64,000 bases of DNA from Roseiarcus sp963732155 (GCA_963732155.1 CAVSYB010000006.1:1-64000), one strand, 5' to 3'. Numbered from the stretch's first letter, positions 1 to 9,817 are shown. Numbers and translations: made by a program. Notes: generated by a model not told the origin, from the letters alone.

Positions 1-353
1 GCGGACGCTGTCGGGAGTGCGAAAATTGTCCGTTACATCGAGATAGTTCGTCAAGCCAGAGCGGTTCGATCAGCGGCATGTATCGGCGAAGATCGCGTGA
101 ATTTCTCCAGACACCGCCCAATAGACATCAAACCGGGGCGGCACGAAGTAAGTTAAGGACACTCCCGCATCGCTGTGTTCGACGGCATCGCCGAGCGCAC
201 GCCGAACTTGCGCGCTTCGTAGCTCGCGGCGGCGACGACACCACGCTTTGCGGCATGGCCGACAGAGACAGGGCGACCACGCAACAAGGGGTCGTCGCGC
301 TGTTCGACCGACGCGTAGAAAGCGTCCATGTCGATATGTATGATCTTGCGCAC
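1..353 (-). pseudogene. dinB: DNA polymerase IV (dinB), 5' fragment with frameshifts
   Basis: The minus strand starts at 353 with a textbook Y-family polymerase N-terminus. It contains IHIDMDAFYASVEQRDDP, which carries the first catalytic Asp and the steric-gate region, then GVVAAASYEARKFGVRSAMPS. The frame then stops near 151. Homology resumes in the next frame (YFVPPRFDVYWAVSGEI, about 80-150), shifts again (PLIEPLWLDE, about 40-70) and again (YLDVTDN, about 18-40), and runs off the left edge. At least three indels break about 115 codons, so no functional translesion polymerase can come from this piece unless the indels are sequencing errors. Confidence 0.85.
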
Positions 354-579
354 GTTCCACTCTTTGTGATCGACTCTTCCTTATCAGAAAAAGAACGTAA
401 AGGGAACGAAGACGATCACTGACGAATTTTGCGTCACCACCTCCCGCATTTCGCTGTGAATTGTCGGCCCACCCGCGGATATATTCGTGCTTAGATAATG
501 CGCCTTTATCTTATACTTCAAATTTCCGTAGATTGAGGCAAAAGTCCAATTAAAGGAGCCGTTAGCACACTTAAGTGAA

Positions 580-1747
580 GTGACGCTGGGCCAGGAGCGG
601 ATGAGCCTCGCAGAACTCAACCTCCCGGCGAAGACTGCGGCTCCCGGACAATATCTGGGCTTCTCGTTACAGCAGGTTCGATTCTGCCATCACCTGCTGG
701 CGTACCCGATGGCATCAGTCTCCTTGGAGTATTTGGATGACGTGGCAGTTCACAGAGCCGATGGCTCTCAGCTTCTGAAACCGGCCAAAAGCGCCTTGAG
801 CGGCAACCCGGCGTCGGACCGCTCGGAAGAATCTGGAAGACATTCGCGAACTGGCCGATAGTGGAGACGGGTTGGACCCGGCTACCACAGACTTCCACCT
901 ACGTAACACCGGCCAAGATTGGCGAGCTGGTGACGGCGCTTCACTCAGCCGTATCGACAGAAGCGGTCGCGGCGGTATGGGAGGGTGAAAGCTCTGGTGA
1001 ATCCGAAGAAGCCAGATGTGGGTGCCGCCCCCACGTCACGAGGTTCTTGGAGGCCGGCGATCCGACCTGTGCACAGATCATCGACCGAATCAGTCTATAC
1101 GGAGCAGGACCAATCGAGAGCATAGGGAACCACTGGCGCTGTGCTTCCGATTGAGACGCTCGACGATTTTTGCGCGACGGCGATAGGCATGGCCCGTGAG
1201 CAAGCCGAGAAGCCGTCCGCAAAGGGGTGCCCGCAGTGATGCTCGCGGAAGAATTTCGGAAGCTGTTTCGTGCATTCGTTCGAAAATACGACCTTCTAGG
1301 GCTTTTGCTTTCCGCCGCGCCGAAACCGACAAAGGACGCGATAGCGGCGTTGGTCGACACGGCGCCGGTTTTCGTCCGTCAGTTGAAGGCCGTCCAGGCG
1401 AGTCGAGACATGCTTGTCACAGCAGTGAGTGATTACCTTCAAACTGAGGCAGATAAGATCGATTGGGCCAGCGAGGGGCTGATCCTTGCAAACAGCCTCG
1501 ACGAGCTGGATGGCCAATTGGAACGCCAGCACATCATCTTTCGCGATGAAATTGAAGATACTTTGAGACGCAGAGTGAGGAGCGACGAGGCAGAGCGCTT
1601 TACCGGAAATGCGCGGAGACCAAGAAATTCCTTTGGAAGGTCATGTCCTGCCGTCGCACTTCGTTCCGGGGGCGTTCAATTGCCTCGCTCGATTCTCGCA
1701 GGCTGGGATGGCATCCGCGGTATCTGACCCTGTTTCCTGTTGAATGA
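580..1747 (+). pseudogene. ABC-3C system effector-type protein, multiply frameshifted
   Basis: Stitched across frames, the + strand from GTG 580 to TGA 1745-1747 gives one continuous homology to the first protein of ABC-three-component (ABC-3C) systems. The pieces are APGQYLGFSLQQVRFCHHLL and SVSLEYLDDVAVHRADGS (about 630-800), TYVTPAKIGELVTALHSA (about 895-955), PHVTRFLEAGDPTCAQIIDR (about 1030-1090), PIETLDDFCATAIGMAREQA (about 1147-1210) and MLAEEFRKLFRAFVRKYD (about 1236-1290). I count roughly eight frame changes. Total length fits a protein of about 385 residues. The next gene starts 8 nt downstream. The family is recognised from memory of its typical companions, and the molecular role of this component is not established. 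Confidence 0.7.
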
Positions 1748-1755
1748 GGCTATAG

Positions 1756-2241
1756 GTGGCGGTAACCGAAACCTCTCCAGTGGAACTAGTCCAAAATCCA
1801 GCCTTCGGATCGCAGGTACTTTGGAGCTTCGGGCGAGGCTATCAAGGTGAAAAGATCGGCGATCTACCACCGCTCCCGAGCTTCTTCCTGGTTCTCCCGC
1901 TCATCCTTCACGGTCCGACGCTGCGGGAGATCAAATCGACAACTCCCGTCCGGTCTGGCGAGACTGGTTTCGAAGTTGGCGGAGCAACGCGAGATGCTCT
2001 TTGCCGTTCATAATCGCGCAGTCGCGCTGCGCGACCTTCTCTCCAGTCGATCGCGGCGGGTATAGCGACCAAGCTCCTTCACCTGGACTACAAGTTCGCG
2101 TTGGTTCGGTCGAACGACGTCGAGCTGCCGCCTCCGCCGGAGCGCCTCAAATTTCACGTTTCGAGTGCCGAAAAACTTGGTCGCTGGTTCGCCCGGCTAC
2201 CGCAAGGGCAGGTCTTTTCACTCCTTGAGGTCGAGCCCTAA
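1756..2241 (+). pseudogene. Three-component ABC system middle component, frameshifted
   Basis: A GTG at 1756 opens a frame reading VQNPAFGSQVLWSFGRGYQ and FFLVLPLILHGPTLREIKST, typical of the small middle component of ABC-3C loci. Near 1940 the frame shifts to give LVSKLAEQREMLFAVHNRA. Near 2050 it shifts back and reads LLHLDYKFALVRSNDVELPP to the stop at 2239-2241. The final TAA shares its last base with the ATG of the next gene (TAATG), so the original operon had tight translational coupling. Uninterrupted it would be about 161 residues, the usual size. Two indels break it here. Confidence 0.72.
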
Positions 2242-4208
2242 TGCAGTTCCAAATCCTCAAACTCATTCTCTGGTCGAAGACAGGACACAAACCCCGGGTG
2301 CTCGAATTCGAGCCCGGGATGGCCAACGTCATCAGCGGCGCGTCGAAGACAGGAAAATCCGCTGTTATCCCGATTATCGACTACTGTTTGGCCTCGGGGA
2401 AATGCAGCATCCCGGTCGGAACGATCCGCGATGCTTGTGCATGGTTCGGCATCATGATCGACATTCTCGAAGGTCAGAAGCTTCTGCAAGGCGCGAGCCC
2501 GGAGAGGCTCGACAGACGGGGGATATGTTCATCTTGGAAGGCGAGGTTGTCGAAGTCCCAGCAGAAGTTCCTCAGAAGAACACGACCGCCGATAGTGTCA
2601 AACAAATGCTCGATAGGCTTGCGGGTCTGTCCAATCTTGGCCTCGATCCAGATAGCGACTCCGGCTTCCAGTCGCGTGTGAGCTTCCGCGACCTAATCGC
2701 GTTCACCTTCCAGCCGCAGTACATCGTCGCCAATCCGATGGTGCTATTCTTCAACGCGGACACGACAGAACATCAGAGAAGCTTAAAGCAATATTTCCGT
2801 ACATTTTGGGCGCGCTCACGCCGGAAATGCTCGCCGCGCGCTGGGAAATCGAGCGACTGCAAAGGGAACTTCGTCGCACGGAGGCCGCATTCGCAGCGAC
2901 AAAAGCAGGCGTAAGAACTTGGCAAAACGAGACCCAAGCTTGGATGCGCCAGGCGATCGAGTTTGGCCTTCTGCCTGTTGGGACGGCAATTCCCACAGAG
3001 TGGATAGACATCGTCGATCTCTTACGTCGTGCGGCAGGCGCGAACACGCGAACGTCCTTCACTACGCTCGAATTATCGAGCCCACCCTGCTCCGGTTGCA
3101 GACGTTGCGAGCTCAAGAGAGCGAAGCGGCGACAGCTCTTTCCGAACGCCGTCAACGACTCAATGAGATGCAAAGGTTGTTGAACAGTAGTCAGACATAC
3201 GGCTCAGCGATTCGCATTCAACGTGATCGCCTCAACATTGCAAGCTGGCTGCGGTCTAGGGTGAGCGACGCAGCCGATCCATTGGTCGCGTTAGCCGATG
3301 GCGGGCGCGAAAAACTCAACTCACTGGCGAGCGCACTCGAAGGAATGCGAGATTCAACTTAGAGCACAACCCCAGTCTCTCCGACGCGTTCGACAAGGAA
3401 CGTCTGAGGCTTCGGAGTGAAGTTGAAAACGCTGCCGATCATCTCATGGGAATTCGGCAGGAGATCGCCTTGCTCGAACAGCAGTCGGTGCAGGTTCGGA
3501 CTGCGACATTCCGTCAAGACAGGATTGAGCGCTTCATCGGTCGCCTCGAACAGGCTCTCGTGTCGCTTGACCGGTCCGAAGAGGGATCGGACCTCTCCGA
3601 GCGGGTTAGTCAACTACAGGTTCGCATCGAAGATCTCCGTCGCGTCTATTCAGAGGGTCAAGTCAACTCAAAGAAAGCGAACGCGCTGCGGCTGATCGAA
3701 AACATGGCAGCCACGATTATCCCCCTCCTTGATGCGGAATGGCCGACGGCCCCGATACAGGTCGTTACCGACGACCTAACAATTCGCGTCATCCAATCCG
3801 ATCGCTCCGACTATCTCTGGGAAATTGGAAGCGGCGCCAACTGGCTCGCTTACCACGTGGCCGTGACGTTGGCCCTTCAGCGCTTCTTTCTCGAGCAGCC
3901 GAACCATCCGGTGCCCGGGCTTCTGATCTTCGATCAGCCGAGCCAAGTCTATTTCCCCAAGGGCTTCGAAGTCAAGTCCCGGCGTTCGCTCCGGTCGAAC
4001 AAGGGATGAGGACGTCGCCGCCGTCCGCGCCGTGTTCGAAACTATCGGCAAGGAAGTCGTGAGGGCCAAGGGCCGTCTCCAGGCGATCGTTCTCGACCAC
4101 GCAGGCACCGACGTTTGGGGTGAAATTGAAGGCGTATCGCTCGCAGAGGAATGGCGCGGAGACGTCAAGCTGGTTCCGCCAGAGTGGCTGGCTGCGCCGG
4201 CGACATAA
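2241..4208 (+). pseudogene. DUF3732-type ABC/SMC-like ATPase of an ABC-3C system, frameshifted
   Basis: This is the large ATPase of the ABC-3C trio. Near the N-terminus it has a Walker A GASKTGKSA in the context VISGASKTGKSAVIPIIDYC, followed by IPVGTIRDACAWFGI. Frame changes occur near 2500, 2775, 3075, 3360 and 3970. The pieces in order are FQSRVSFRDLIAFTFQPQYI, GALTPEMLAARWEIERLQRE (start of a helical, coiled-coil-like middle), QRLNEMQRLLNSSQTYGSAI, MGIRQEIALLEQQSVQVRTA, and the Walker-B-like LLIFDQPSQVYFP. The C-terminus DEDVAAVRAVFETIGKEVV runs to TAA at 4206-4208. Reassembled length is about 650 residues, as expected. As written it cannot make a full ATPase. Confidence 0.78.
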
Positions 4209-5186
4209 CGCATTCGCGCCTAATGTCCGCTGTGCGCGTTATCCCATCGCGCGCCCTCAGGTGATCTGCTGTCTGAACGGGAACGCGAGCGTGGTTGATA
4301 TTGGCGACGCCAAAGCCATCATCGTCGACATAGCGAACCAACAACCATCCGAGCAACATTGAGCCGCACGAGGGTGTCTGCTGCCGAAATATATCCGAAA
4401 GCGCTCCGCAGTACACTACGCTCAGTTCACCCCTTTCATAAAACGCGAATTAGGTCTTGGCTTCTTTGTCATAGCATCCCGTGCGCTTTCCTGGCCGATC
4501 CGCGCCGAGCCGCAGAGTAAATCCCGTTTCCTTCTTGAGGTGAAATCCCGAGCGCCAATGCGATGAGCTATCCGCCGACCGCCAGACTGCATTTCATCAC
4601 TGCTTCGGAGCATTCAGCACTTGCCTAGCGGCACCAATCGATGTCATTCGCACTCTGCATGGGATCAGCCATTGGGAGTCCGCCGAACTCGAGCGGACGC
4701 ACCATCTGCGCTAGACCGAGGCAAAACACACGACTGCGTTGGCATCGCCCGTCGGTTGCCGATTTCAGCACGCAGAGTTCGATGCCGGGTGGTCCATGCG
4801 ACCCTTGCCAACCTCTCCGCAGAAATTCGATGCTGTCCGCCTGCGAACCTCCAACGTGTCGAGGTCGCGCCGGTCGACGAAAGCTGCACTCTCAGCGACA
4901 TTGTCGCCGATCTCCTGGTTGACAGCATCGTTGTCAACTCGCTCTTCGAACCCACCGAACGCAACGCTAAGAGCCGCCTGCCGCGCGACGTCACTTCCAC
5001 AGGTTACGGAGACACAGTGGGTCTCGCTCGCCTGACCGCTGCTCCAGACGTTCAGGTCCGTGGGCTCCGCATCGGGTCGACCTATTTCTACGCGGGCTGC
5101 GAGAGGCATCAAAGCGTCGACCTCACCATCCTTCGCAGCGTTGGTTTCGAAGTTGCTACCGAAATGGATCACCGGCAGGTGATGCC
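4209..5186. other. Stretch without a recognised gene between the ABC-3C relic and the prtN-like gene
   Basis: Nothing in these 978 bases could be assigned. The + strand holds an open frame from about 4621 to 5190 whose TGA overlaps the GTG of the following prtN-like gene; such an overlap is typical of real operon neighbours. Its translation, for example LVDSIVVNSLFEPTERNAKS, resembles no family I know. The minus strand is also open over 4765-5202 and 4165-4416. Given the indels on the left, this may be one more decayed accessory gene. Confidence 0.35.
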
Positions 5187-5471
5187 GTGACCAACACCGC
5201 ATTCCTTCTCATGGCGCAATATGACGGTCGGGCTGTCATCCCCGCCGAGACCGTATGCCGTGACTTTTTCTCGCACCTGACTTTGGACAAATTCCTTCGC
5301 AAGCAGGCTACTGGCGAGATCGACCTACCGCTCGTGCGGATCGAAGCGAGTCAAAAAAGCGCTCGAGGCGTTCACCTGCTCGACCTCGCAGCCTACGTCG
5401 ACAAGCGCCGTGAGGCCGCGCTACGCGAGCACCGGGCGCTGCATACTCAGCCCACGCCCATTCGCCTCTAG
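5187..5471 (+). CDS. Pyocin activator PrtN family protein
   Basis: This small protein of 94 residues matches the PrtN-like activator family. It shows FLLMAQYDGRAVIP at the N-terminus, then LDKFLRKQATGEIDLPLVR and ASQKSARGVHLLDLAAYVDK, which is nearly the whole conserved domain. PrtN in Pseudomonas activates pyocin genes. In alphaproteobacteria the family is scattered among prophages and integrated elements, where its targets are mostly unknown. The start is a GTG overlapping the stop of an upstream frame (GTGA). Unlike its neighbours on the left, the gene is uninterrupted. No phage structural or lysis gene lies in the window, so its target here is unknown. Confidence 0.8.
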   Translation: MTNTAFLLMAQYDGRAVIPAETVCRDFFSHLTLDKFLRKQATGEIDLPLVRIEASQKSARGVHLLDLAAYVDKRREAALREHRALHTQPTPIRL

Positions 5472-5918
5472 GTCCGGCGTTATGACACCGGTCTTAACCC
5501 AACCCTCGCGCAGGCCAGCGCGCCGCCCGTTCGGATCGCCGCCGAGCCCTGATCGTTAATGACCTCCATTCGGCCATGACGCAATATCCGCCCTCGATCG
5601 CATGCGGTCTTGCGGGGAGGAAAATCACTCAGCGCTTACCGATTACGCTGCGGGGCCCGGCGACGGCCGGCGAAATCGACCTCCCAAAATCGTTGCGATC
5701 TGACGTGTCATGAAGGCGTCCGCGACATCCGCCGCTCGGCCTCTCGCGTCCTATCTCGACGAGCGCCTGCTGAGCTCGCATGCGCGACGCTCAGTTACAA
5801 CATTTTTACAACATCTCCGTTGGTTTCTGGTAGTAGCCACTGACAGATAACGAGAAAATCGTTCAGTCGGCAAAATCCATCATCGGGGCGACGCAAAACC
5901 TGAAGGACGGGTCGATGC
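5472..5918. other. Intergenic remnant region with possible degenerate second prtN-like copy
   Basis: No intact gene is seen. On the + strand about 5560-5790 contains short pieces resembling the preceding gene in order: ACGLAGRKITQ, ATAGEIDLPK (compare QATGEIDLPL) and KASATSAARPLASYLDERLL (compare QKSARGVHLLDLAAYVDKRR), separated by frame breaks. A short open frame at about 5842-5937 (TDNEKIVQSAKSIIGATQNL) runs into the end of the MATE gene and is not recognised. This is likely the eroded edge of the accessory region. Confidence 0.35.
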
Positions 5919-7331
5919 TCACGGGACCGCCTGTTTAAAGAAACCGGCCCGCTCCCTCAAGCGCCATCGCGTCAGAAGCAGGACGGAGACGCAGGCGAGG
6001 CCGCAGGCGAGCCCGATCCACAGGCCGGTCCCCGCCAGGGGCGTCGCAAAGGCGAGCGCCAGGCCGATCGGCAAGCCGACGCCCCAATAGCCGACGAGCG
6101 CCATCAGCATCGGCGTGCGCGCGTCATGCACGCCGCGCAGCATTCCCGCCGCCACCGCCTGCGCGCCGTCGAAGATCTGGAACAGCGCGGCGATCCGCAG
6201 AAAGGCGCCGGCGCGTTCGACGATTTCGGCGTTGGCGGGCGCCGCGACGTCGATGAAGGCGGAGATCAGCGCCCTGGGAAACAGCAGCATCGTCGCGGCG
6301 GACAGAACGGCGAAGCCCAGGGCGACCGCCAGCGCGCTCCAGCCGGCGCGCGACACGGCGAGGCGATCGCGCGCGCCATAGGCATGACCGACCCGCACCG
6401 TCGCCGCCTGGCTGAGGCCCAGCGGAACCATGAAGGCGAGCGAAATGATCTGGAACACCACCGCATGCCCCTCGAGCGACGCCGCGCCGATGACCCCCAT
6501 GAAGAACACCGAGCCCGAGAACACCATGATTTCGATGGTGACGGTGGCGCCGATCGGCGCGCCGAGCCGCCACAATTGCTTAAGCTGGCGCCAATCGATC
6601 CGCCAGCCGCCGCCGAACAGTCGATAGCGCGCCAGATGGGGATCGACGAACGCGGCCAACACCAGCGCCAGAAGCATGAAGACCTGCGAAATGCAGGTCG
6701 CCAGGCCCGACCCGAACACGCCGAGGGCGGGCAGCCCGAACTTGCCGAAAATCAGCAGATAATTGGCGACCGCGTTGACGCCGACCGCCAGCACGCCGGC
6801 GAGCAGGGTCGGACCGGGACGGTTCAGCGCCGCGAACACCGAACGCGCGGCGAAGAACAGAAAGGCCGGCGCCAGCGCCCATTGCAGGCCGTGCAGATAG
6901 ACCGCCGCCTGCGCCGCCAGATCGGGCTCCTCGCCGAAGGCGATGAACAGGCCGCGCGAGTTCCACAGCAGCGCCCACATCGGCAAGGCGAGGGCGATCG
7001 CGCTTAAAAACGCCTGATGCGCCGCGCCGCGCACGCCCGCGTCGTCGTCCGGCCGCGCGCCGAGCAGGCTCGCGGCGATCGGCGAGACGGCGCCGATCAG
7101 GCCGACGCCGAACAGCAGCAGCGGCAGGAACAGATTGAAGCCGAGCGCGCCGGCGGCGAGCGCCTTGGGCGACAACCATCCCAGCATCATCAGGTCGGTG
7201 GTGGTCATCGCGCTCTGCGCGACATTGGCGACGATCAGCGGCCAGCCCAGCGCGACGGTCGCGGCGACGTCCCGCCCCAACCGCGCGCGCGTCCCCCGGC
7301 GATCATGTTCGGCCCTGGCGAATTGAAGCAT
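5919..7331 (-). CDS. MATE family multidrug efflux transporter
   Basis: This 470-residue inner-membrane protein has about twelve hydrophobic segments in two related halves, as in MatE-family drug/cation antiporters. The first half begins with VALGWPLIVANVAQSAMTTT, and the second with GAPIGATVTIEIMVFSGSVF. The N-terminal ATG is at 7329-7331; the longer upstream open frame is only antisense to the nucleoside hydrolase. Such proteins expel cationic drugs or metabolites using Na+ or H+ gradients; the substrate cannot be read from sequence. The gene is transcribed divergently from the nucleoside hydrolase with about 150 bases between the starts. Length is normal and no defects are seen. Confidence 0.92.
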   Translation of the reverse strand: MLQFARAEHDRRGTRARLGRDVAATVALGWPLIVANVAQSAMTTTDLMMLGWLSPKALAAGALGFNLFLPLLLFGVGLIGAVSPIAASLLGARPDDDAGVRGAAHQAFLSAIALALPMWALLWNSRGLFIAFGEEPDLAAQAAVYLHGLQWALAPAFLFFAARSVFAALNRPGPTLLAGVLAVGVNAVANYLLIFGKFGLPALGVFGSGLATCISQVFMLLALVLAAFVDPHLARYRLFGGGWRIDWRQLKQLWRLGAPIGATVTIEIMVFSGSVFFMGVIGAASLEGHAVVFQIISLAFMVPLGLSQAATVRVGHAYGARDRLAVSRAGWSALAVALGFAVLSAATMLLFPRALISAFIDVAAPANAEIVERAGAFLRIAALFQIFDGAQAVAAGMLRGVHDARTPMLMALVGYWGVGLPIGLALAFATPLAGTGLWIGLACGLACVSVLLLTRWRLRERAGFFKQAVP

Positions 7332-7481
7332 TGACCCGTTCCACGGCTTGGGCCACGACAAAAGCAAGCTTCGTCCGCCGAATTGAACGCCTTGATACGG
7401 CATTGGCGGGCGTCCGCCAAATCGGCCGCGGCGCCCGGCCGAGCGCCGGCGCCGTTCGACCATCGCCCGGAGGCTTTCCCG

Positions 7482-8465
7482 ATGCCCGACGCCCAAACGC
7501 CTGTCATCCTCGACGTCGACACCGGCATCGACGACGCGCTCGGCCTGCTCTACGCCTGCGCCGCGCCCGACGCGCGGATCCTCGGCGTCTCGACGGTGGC
7601 GGGCAACGTCGATCTGGCGCGCGCGACGCGCAACACGAGAGCCGTGCTGGCGCTCGCCGGCCGCCCCGACATTGAGGTCTGGCCGGGCTGCGACCGCCCG
7701 TTGATGCGCACGACGGAACGCGCGGGCGCGGTGCACGGCGAATCCGGCCTCGGCCACGCCGTCCTCCCCGAGCCCGCCGCCGCCGCCGATGCGCGCCACG
7801 CGGTCGAGGCGATCGTCGCCGCCGCGCGGGCCCATGCGGGCGAACTCATCCTGGTCGCCACCGGGCCTCTCACCAATATCGCGGTCGCGCTGATGGGCGA
7901 GCCCGAACTGCCGAACCTGCTGAAGCGGCTGGTGCTGATGGGCGGCGCGTTCAAGGAGGGCGGCAACGTCACGCCGGCCGCCGAGTTCAACATCTGGCAC
8001 GACCCGGAGGCGGCGCATATCGTGTTCAACCGTTTCGGCGGCGAAGGCGCGGCGCCGCTGGTGGCGGTGGGTCTCGACGTCACGCGCCGGACCCTGCTGC
8101 TGCCCGAGCATGTGGCCGAACTGGCGCGCCGCTGCGAAGGCGCGCCGCACGCCCGCCCGCTGATGCGCTTCTTCGACGACGCGACGCGGCACTATTTCGA
8201 GTTCATGGAGCAGCGCGAGGGGCGCCGGCATTTCGTCATGCACGACCCGCTCGCCATCGCGGCGGCGCTCGACCCGACGCTGATCGAGACGACCGCCGTC
8301 GCGGTCGACGTCGAGACCTCAGGCGCGCTGGCGAGCGGTATGACGCTGGCCGATTGGCGCGGGGTGTGGCGACGCAAGCCGAACGCGCAAGTGGCGACCG
8401 CGGTGCGGGCGGAGCGGATGATCGCGGAGTTTGTTGCGGCGATGGAGCGGCTGGCGCGGCGGTGA
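7482..8465 (+). CDS. Inosine-uridine preferring nucleoside hydrolase
   Basis: This 327-residue enzyme of the IU-nucleoside N-ribohydrolase family cleaves the N-glycosidic bond of ribonucleosides to base plus ribose. The signature VILDVDTGIDDALGLLYA near residues 8-25 carries the calcium-binding Asp cluster. Further conserved parts are the segment LILVATGPLTNIAVAL, the segment LVLMGGAFKEGGNVTPAAEFN, which leads into the NIWHDPEA substrate site, and the C-terminal MHDPLAIAAALDP. The start is ATG 7482, directly upstream of MPDAQTPVILDVD; a longer reading adds only low-complexity sequence. It ends 8 bases before the convergent lyxose-isomerase-like gene. Nucleoside salvage is the likely role. Confidence 0.93.
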   Translation: MPDAQTPVILDVDTGIDDALGLLYACAAPDARILGVSTVAGNVDLARATRNTRAVLALAGRPDIEVWPGCDRPLMRTTERAGAVHGESGLGHAVLPEPAAAADARHAVEAIVAAARAHAGELILVATGPLTNIAVALMGEPELPNLLKRLVLMGGAFKEGGNVTPAAEFNIWHDPEAAHIVFNRFGGEGAAPLVAVGLDVTRRTLLLPEHVAELARRCEGAPHARPLMRFFDDATRHYFEFMEQREGRRHFVMHDPLAIAAALDPTLIETTAVAVDVETSGALASGMTLADWRGVWRRKPNAQVATAVRAERMIAEFVAAMERLARR

Positions 8466-8473
8466 GGCTGGCC

Positions 8474-9154
8474 TCAGCCGAACGCGGCGTGATCGCCCAC
8501 GGTGACGTAGCGCATCGGGGCGTCCTCCTCGATCGGCGGGAATGGCGCGAGCGGGGGGAGAAAATAATTGTCGGTCGCATCGTCGTTGGCGAGCGACACT
8601 TCGCCCGCCAGGACCGCCCCGCCTTCCGCCCAGAACGAATGGGCGATGAACGGCTCGAGCGTCAGGCTCTCGCCGGGCTCCAGCGACACGCGCGCGCCCG
8701 GCGCCAGATCGAGCGTTTCGACGTCTTTCAACGCCTGGAAGCGTTCGTCGCGCCGGACGCCCGTCGGATCGACCTTGAACAATTCGACGATGAAGCGCGC
8801 CCCGCCGCGATTGACGATGTCCTCGGTTTTCACGACGTGAAAATGGTGCGGCGTGCGCTGCCCGTCCTGCGCCAGCAGCACCTTCTCGGCGTAAAGGCGC
8901 CCGGCGCCGGCGGCAAGCCCGCGCCAATCGCCCATTCGCACGGTGAAAAGGCTGAGACCCTCCGCTTCGAAGGCGCCGGGCCTGAATTCGACCACGTTCC
9001 AGCCGAGTCCGGCCTGCCGGATGCGTTTGGCGCAGTCCGGCCGGGCGCGATATTGCGCGGCCCCCCAAAGCGCGAAAGGCGGCAGTTTGACGCGATGGCG
9101 ATCGCAGGCTTCCAGCATCGCCTCGATGCGGCGATCGACGAAGGAGCGGCGCAT
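8474..9154 (-). CDS. D-lyxose/D-mannose ketol-isomerase-like cupin
   Basis: This 226-residue cupin-fold protein matches the D-lyxose isomerase family. The metal site is suggested by TPHHFHVVKTEDIVNRGG (two His, a Glu further on) around residues 100-120, and by the later PFIAHSFWAEGG, with a final His. The segment YAEKVLLAQDGQ just before it is also family-typical. The enzymes interconvert D-lyxose with D-xylulose, or D-mannose with D-fructose, using Mn2+. It lies convergent to the nucleoside hydrolase and 36 bases downstream of the pyrophosphatase gene on the same strand. Substrate specificity is inferred only from family resemblance. Confidence 0.8.
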   Translation of the reverse strand: MRRSFVDRRIEAMLEACDRHRVKLPPFALWGAAQYRARPDCAKRIRQAGLGWNVVEFRPGAFEAEGLSLFTVRMGDWRGLAAGAGRLYAEKVLLAQDGQRTPHHFHVVKTEDIVNRGGARFIVELFKVDPTGVRRDERFQALKDVETLDLAPGARVSLEPGESLTLEPFIAHSFWAEGGAVLAGEVSLANDDATDNYFLPPLAPFPPIEEDAPMRYVTVGDHAAFG

Positions 9155-9190
9155 CGGGCGGCCTCGCAGGGGTTCAGAGGATTTTGAAGG

Positions 9191-9730
9191 CTATTTCGCG
9201 GTCGCCGCGCGCGCCCTCTCGATGCCGGCCGCCACCAGGGAATGCGCCTCGGCGGCGTCGCCCCAACGGGTGATCTTGACCCACTTGCCCGGCTCGAGAT
9301 CCTTGTAATGGGCGAAGAAATGTTCGATCTGCTTGAGGGTGATCTCGGGAAGATCGACGGAATTGTCGATCCGCGCATAGCGCTGGGTGAGCTTGGCGGA
9401 GGGCACGGCGAGCAGCTTTTCGTCGACGCCCGCCTCATCCTCCATCAGCAGCACGCCGACGATCTTGCAGCTCATCACGGCGCCGGGAACGATCGCCCGG
9501 GTATTGGCGACGATGACGTCGCAGGGATCGCCGTCGTCGGAAAGCGTGTGGGGAATAAAGCCGTAATTGCCGGGATAGCGCATCGACGTGTAGAGGAACC
9601 GGTCGACCACCAGGACGCCGGCCTTCTTGTCCATTTCGTATTTGATCGGTTCGCCGCCGATCGGCACCTCGATCACCACGTTGACTTCACGCGGCGGGTT
9701 GGCGCCGATCGAAATGGCGTCGATATTCAT
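9191..9730 (-). CDS. ppa: Inorganic pyrophosphatase
   Basis: This 179-residue family I soluble pyrophosphatase hydrolyses PPi to two phosphates and pulls biosynthetic reactions forward. It carries EVPIGGEPIKYEMDKK, YPGNYGFIPHTLSDDGDP and the active-site DGDPCDVIV (three metal-binding Asp), plus HYKDLEPGKWVKI near the C-terminus. Length is typical for bacterial hexameric enzymes. The start MNIDAISIGANPP matches alphaproteobacterial orthologues. It probably shares a transcript with the downstream lyxose-isomerase-like gene. Confidence 0.97.
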   Translation of the reverse strand: MNIDAISIGANPPREVNVVIEVPIGGEPIKYEMDKKAGVLVVDRFLYTSMRYPGNYGFIPHTLSDDGDPCDVIVANTRAIVPGAVMSCKIVGVLLMEDEAGVDEKLLAVPSAKLTQRYARIDNSVDLPEITLKQIEHFFAHYKDLEPGKWVKITRWGDAAEAHSLVAAGIERARAATAK

Positions 9731-9817
9731 GGTCGAGCTCCGGACGCGAGCGAAAGCGCGGCTGATTAAGCGGGAAACGGCGGTAAATGCAATCGAGCCC
9801 GGCCGCCGGGCTCGCCG

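Noticed and set aside
674..700. GGTTCGATTC-like sequence resembling a tRNA T-arm
   Set aside because: No acceptor stem or anticodon arm around it; the stretch codes for the ABC-3C effector relic.
5842..5937. Short + frame beginning LTDNEKIVQSAKSIIG
   Set aside because: No ATG/GTG start or ribosome site, and it overlaps the end of the MATE gene.
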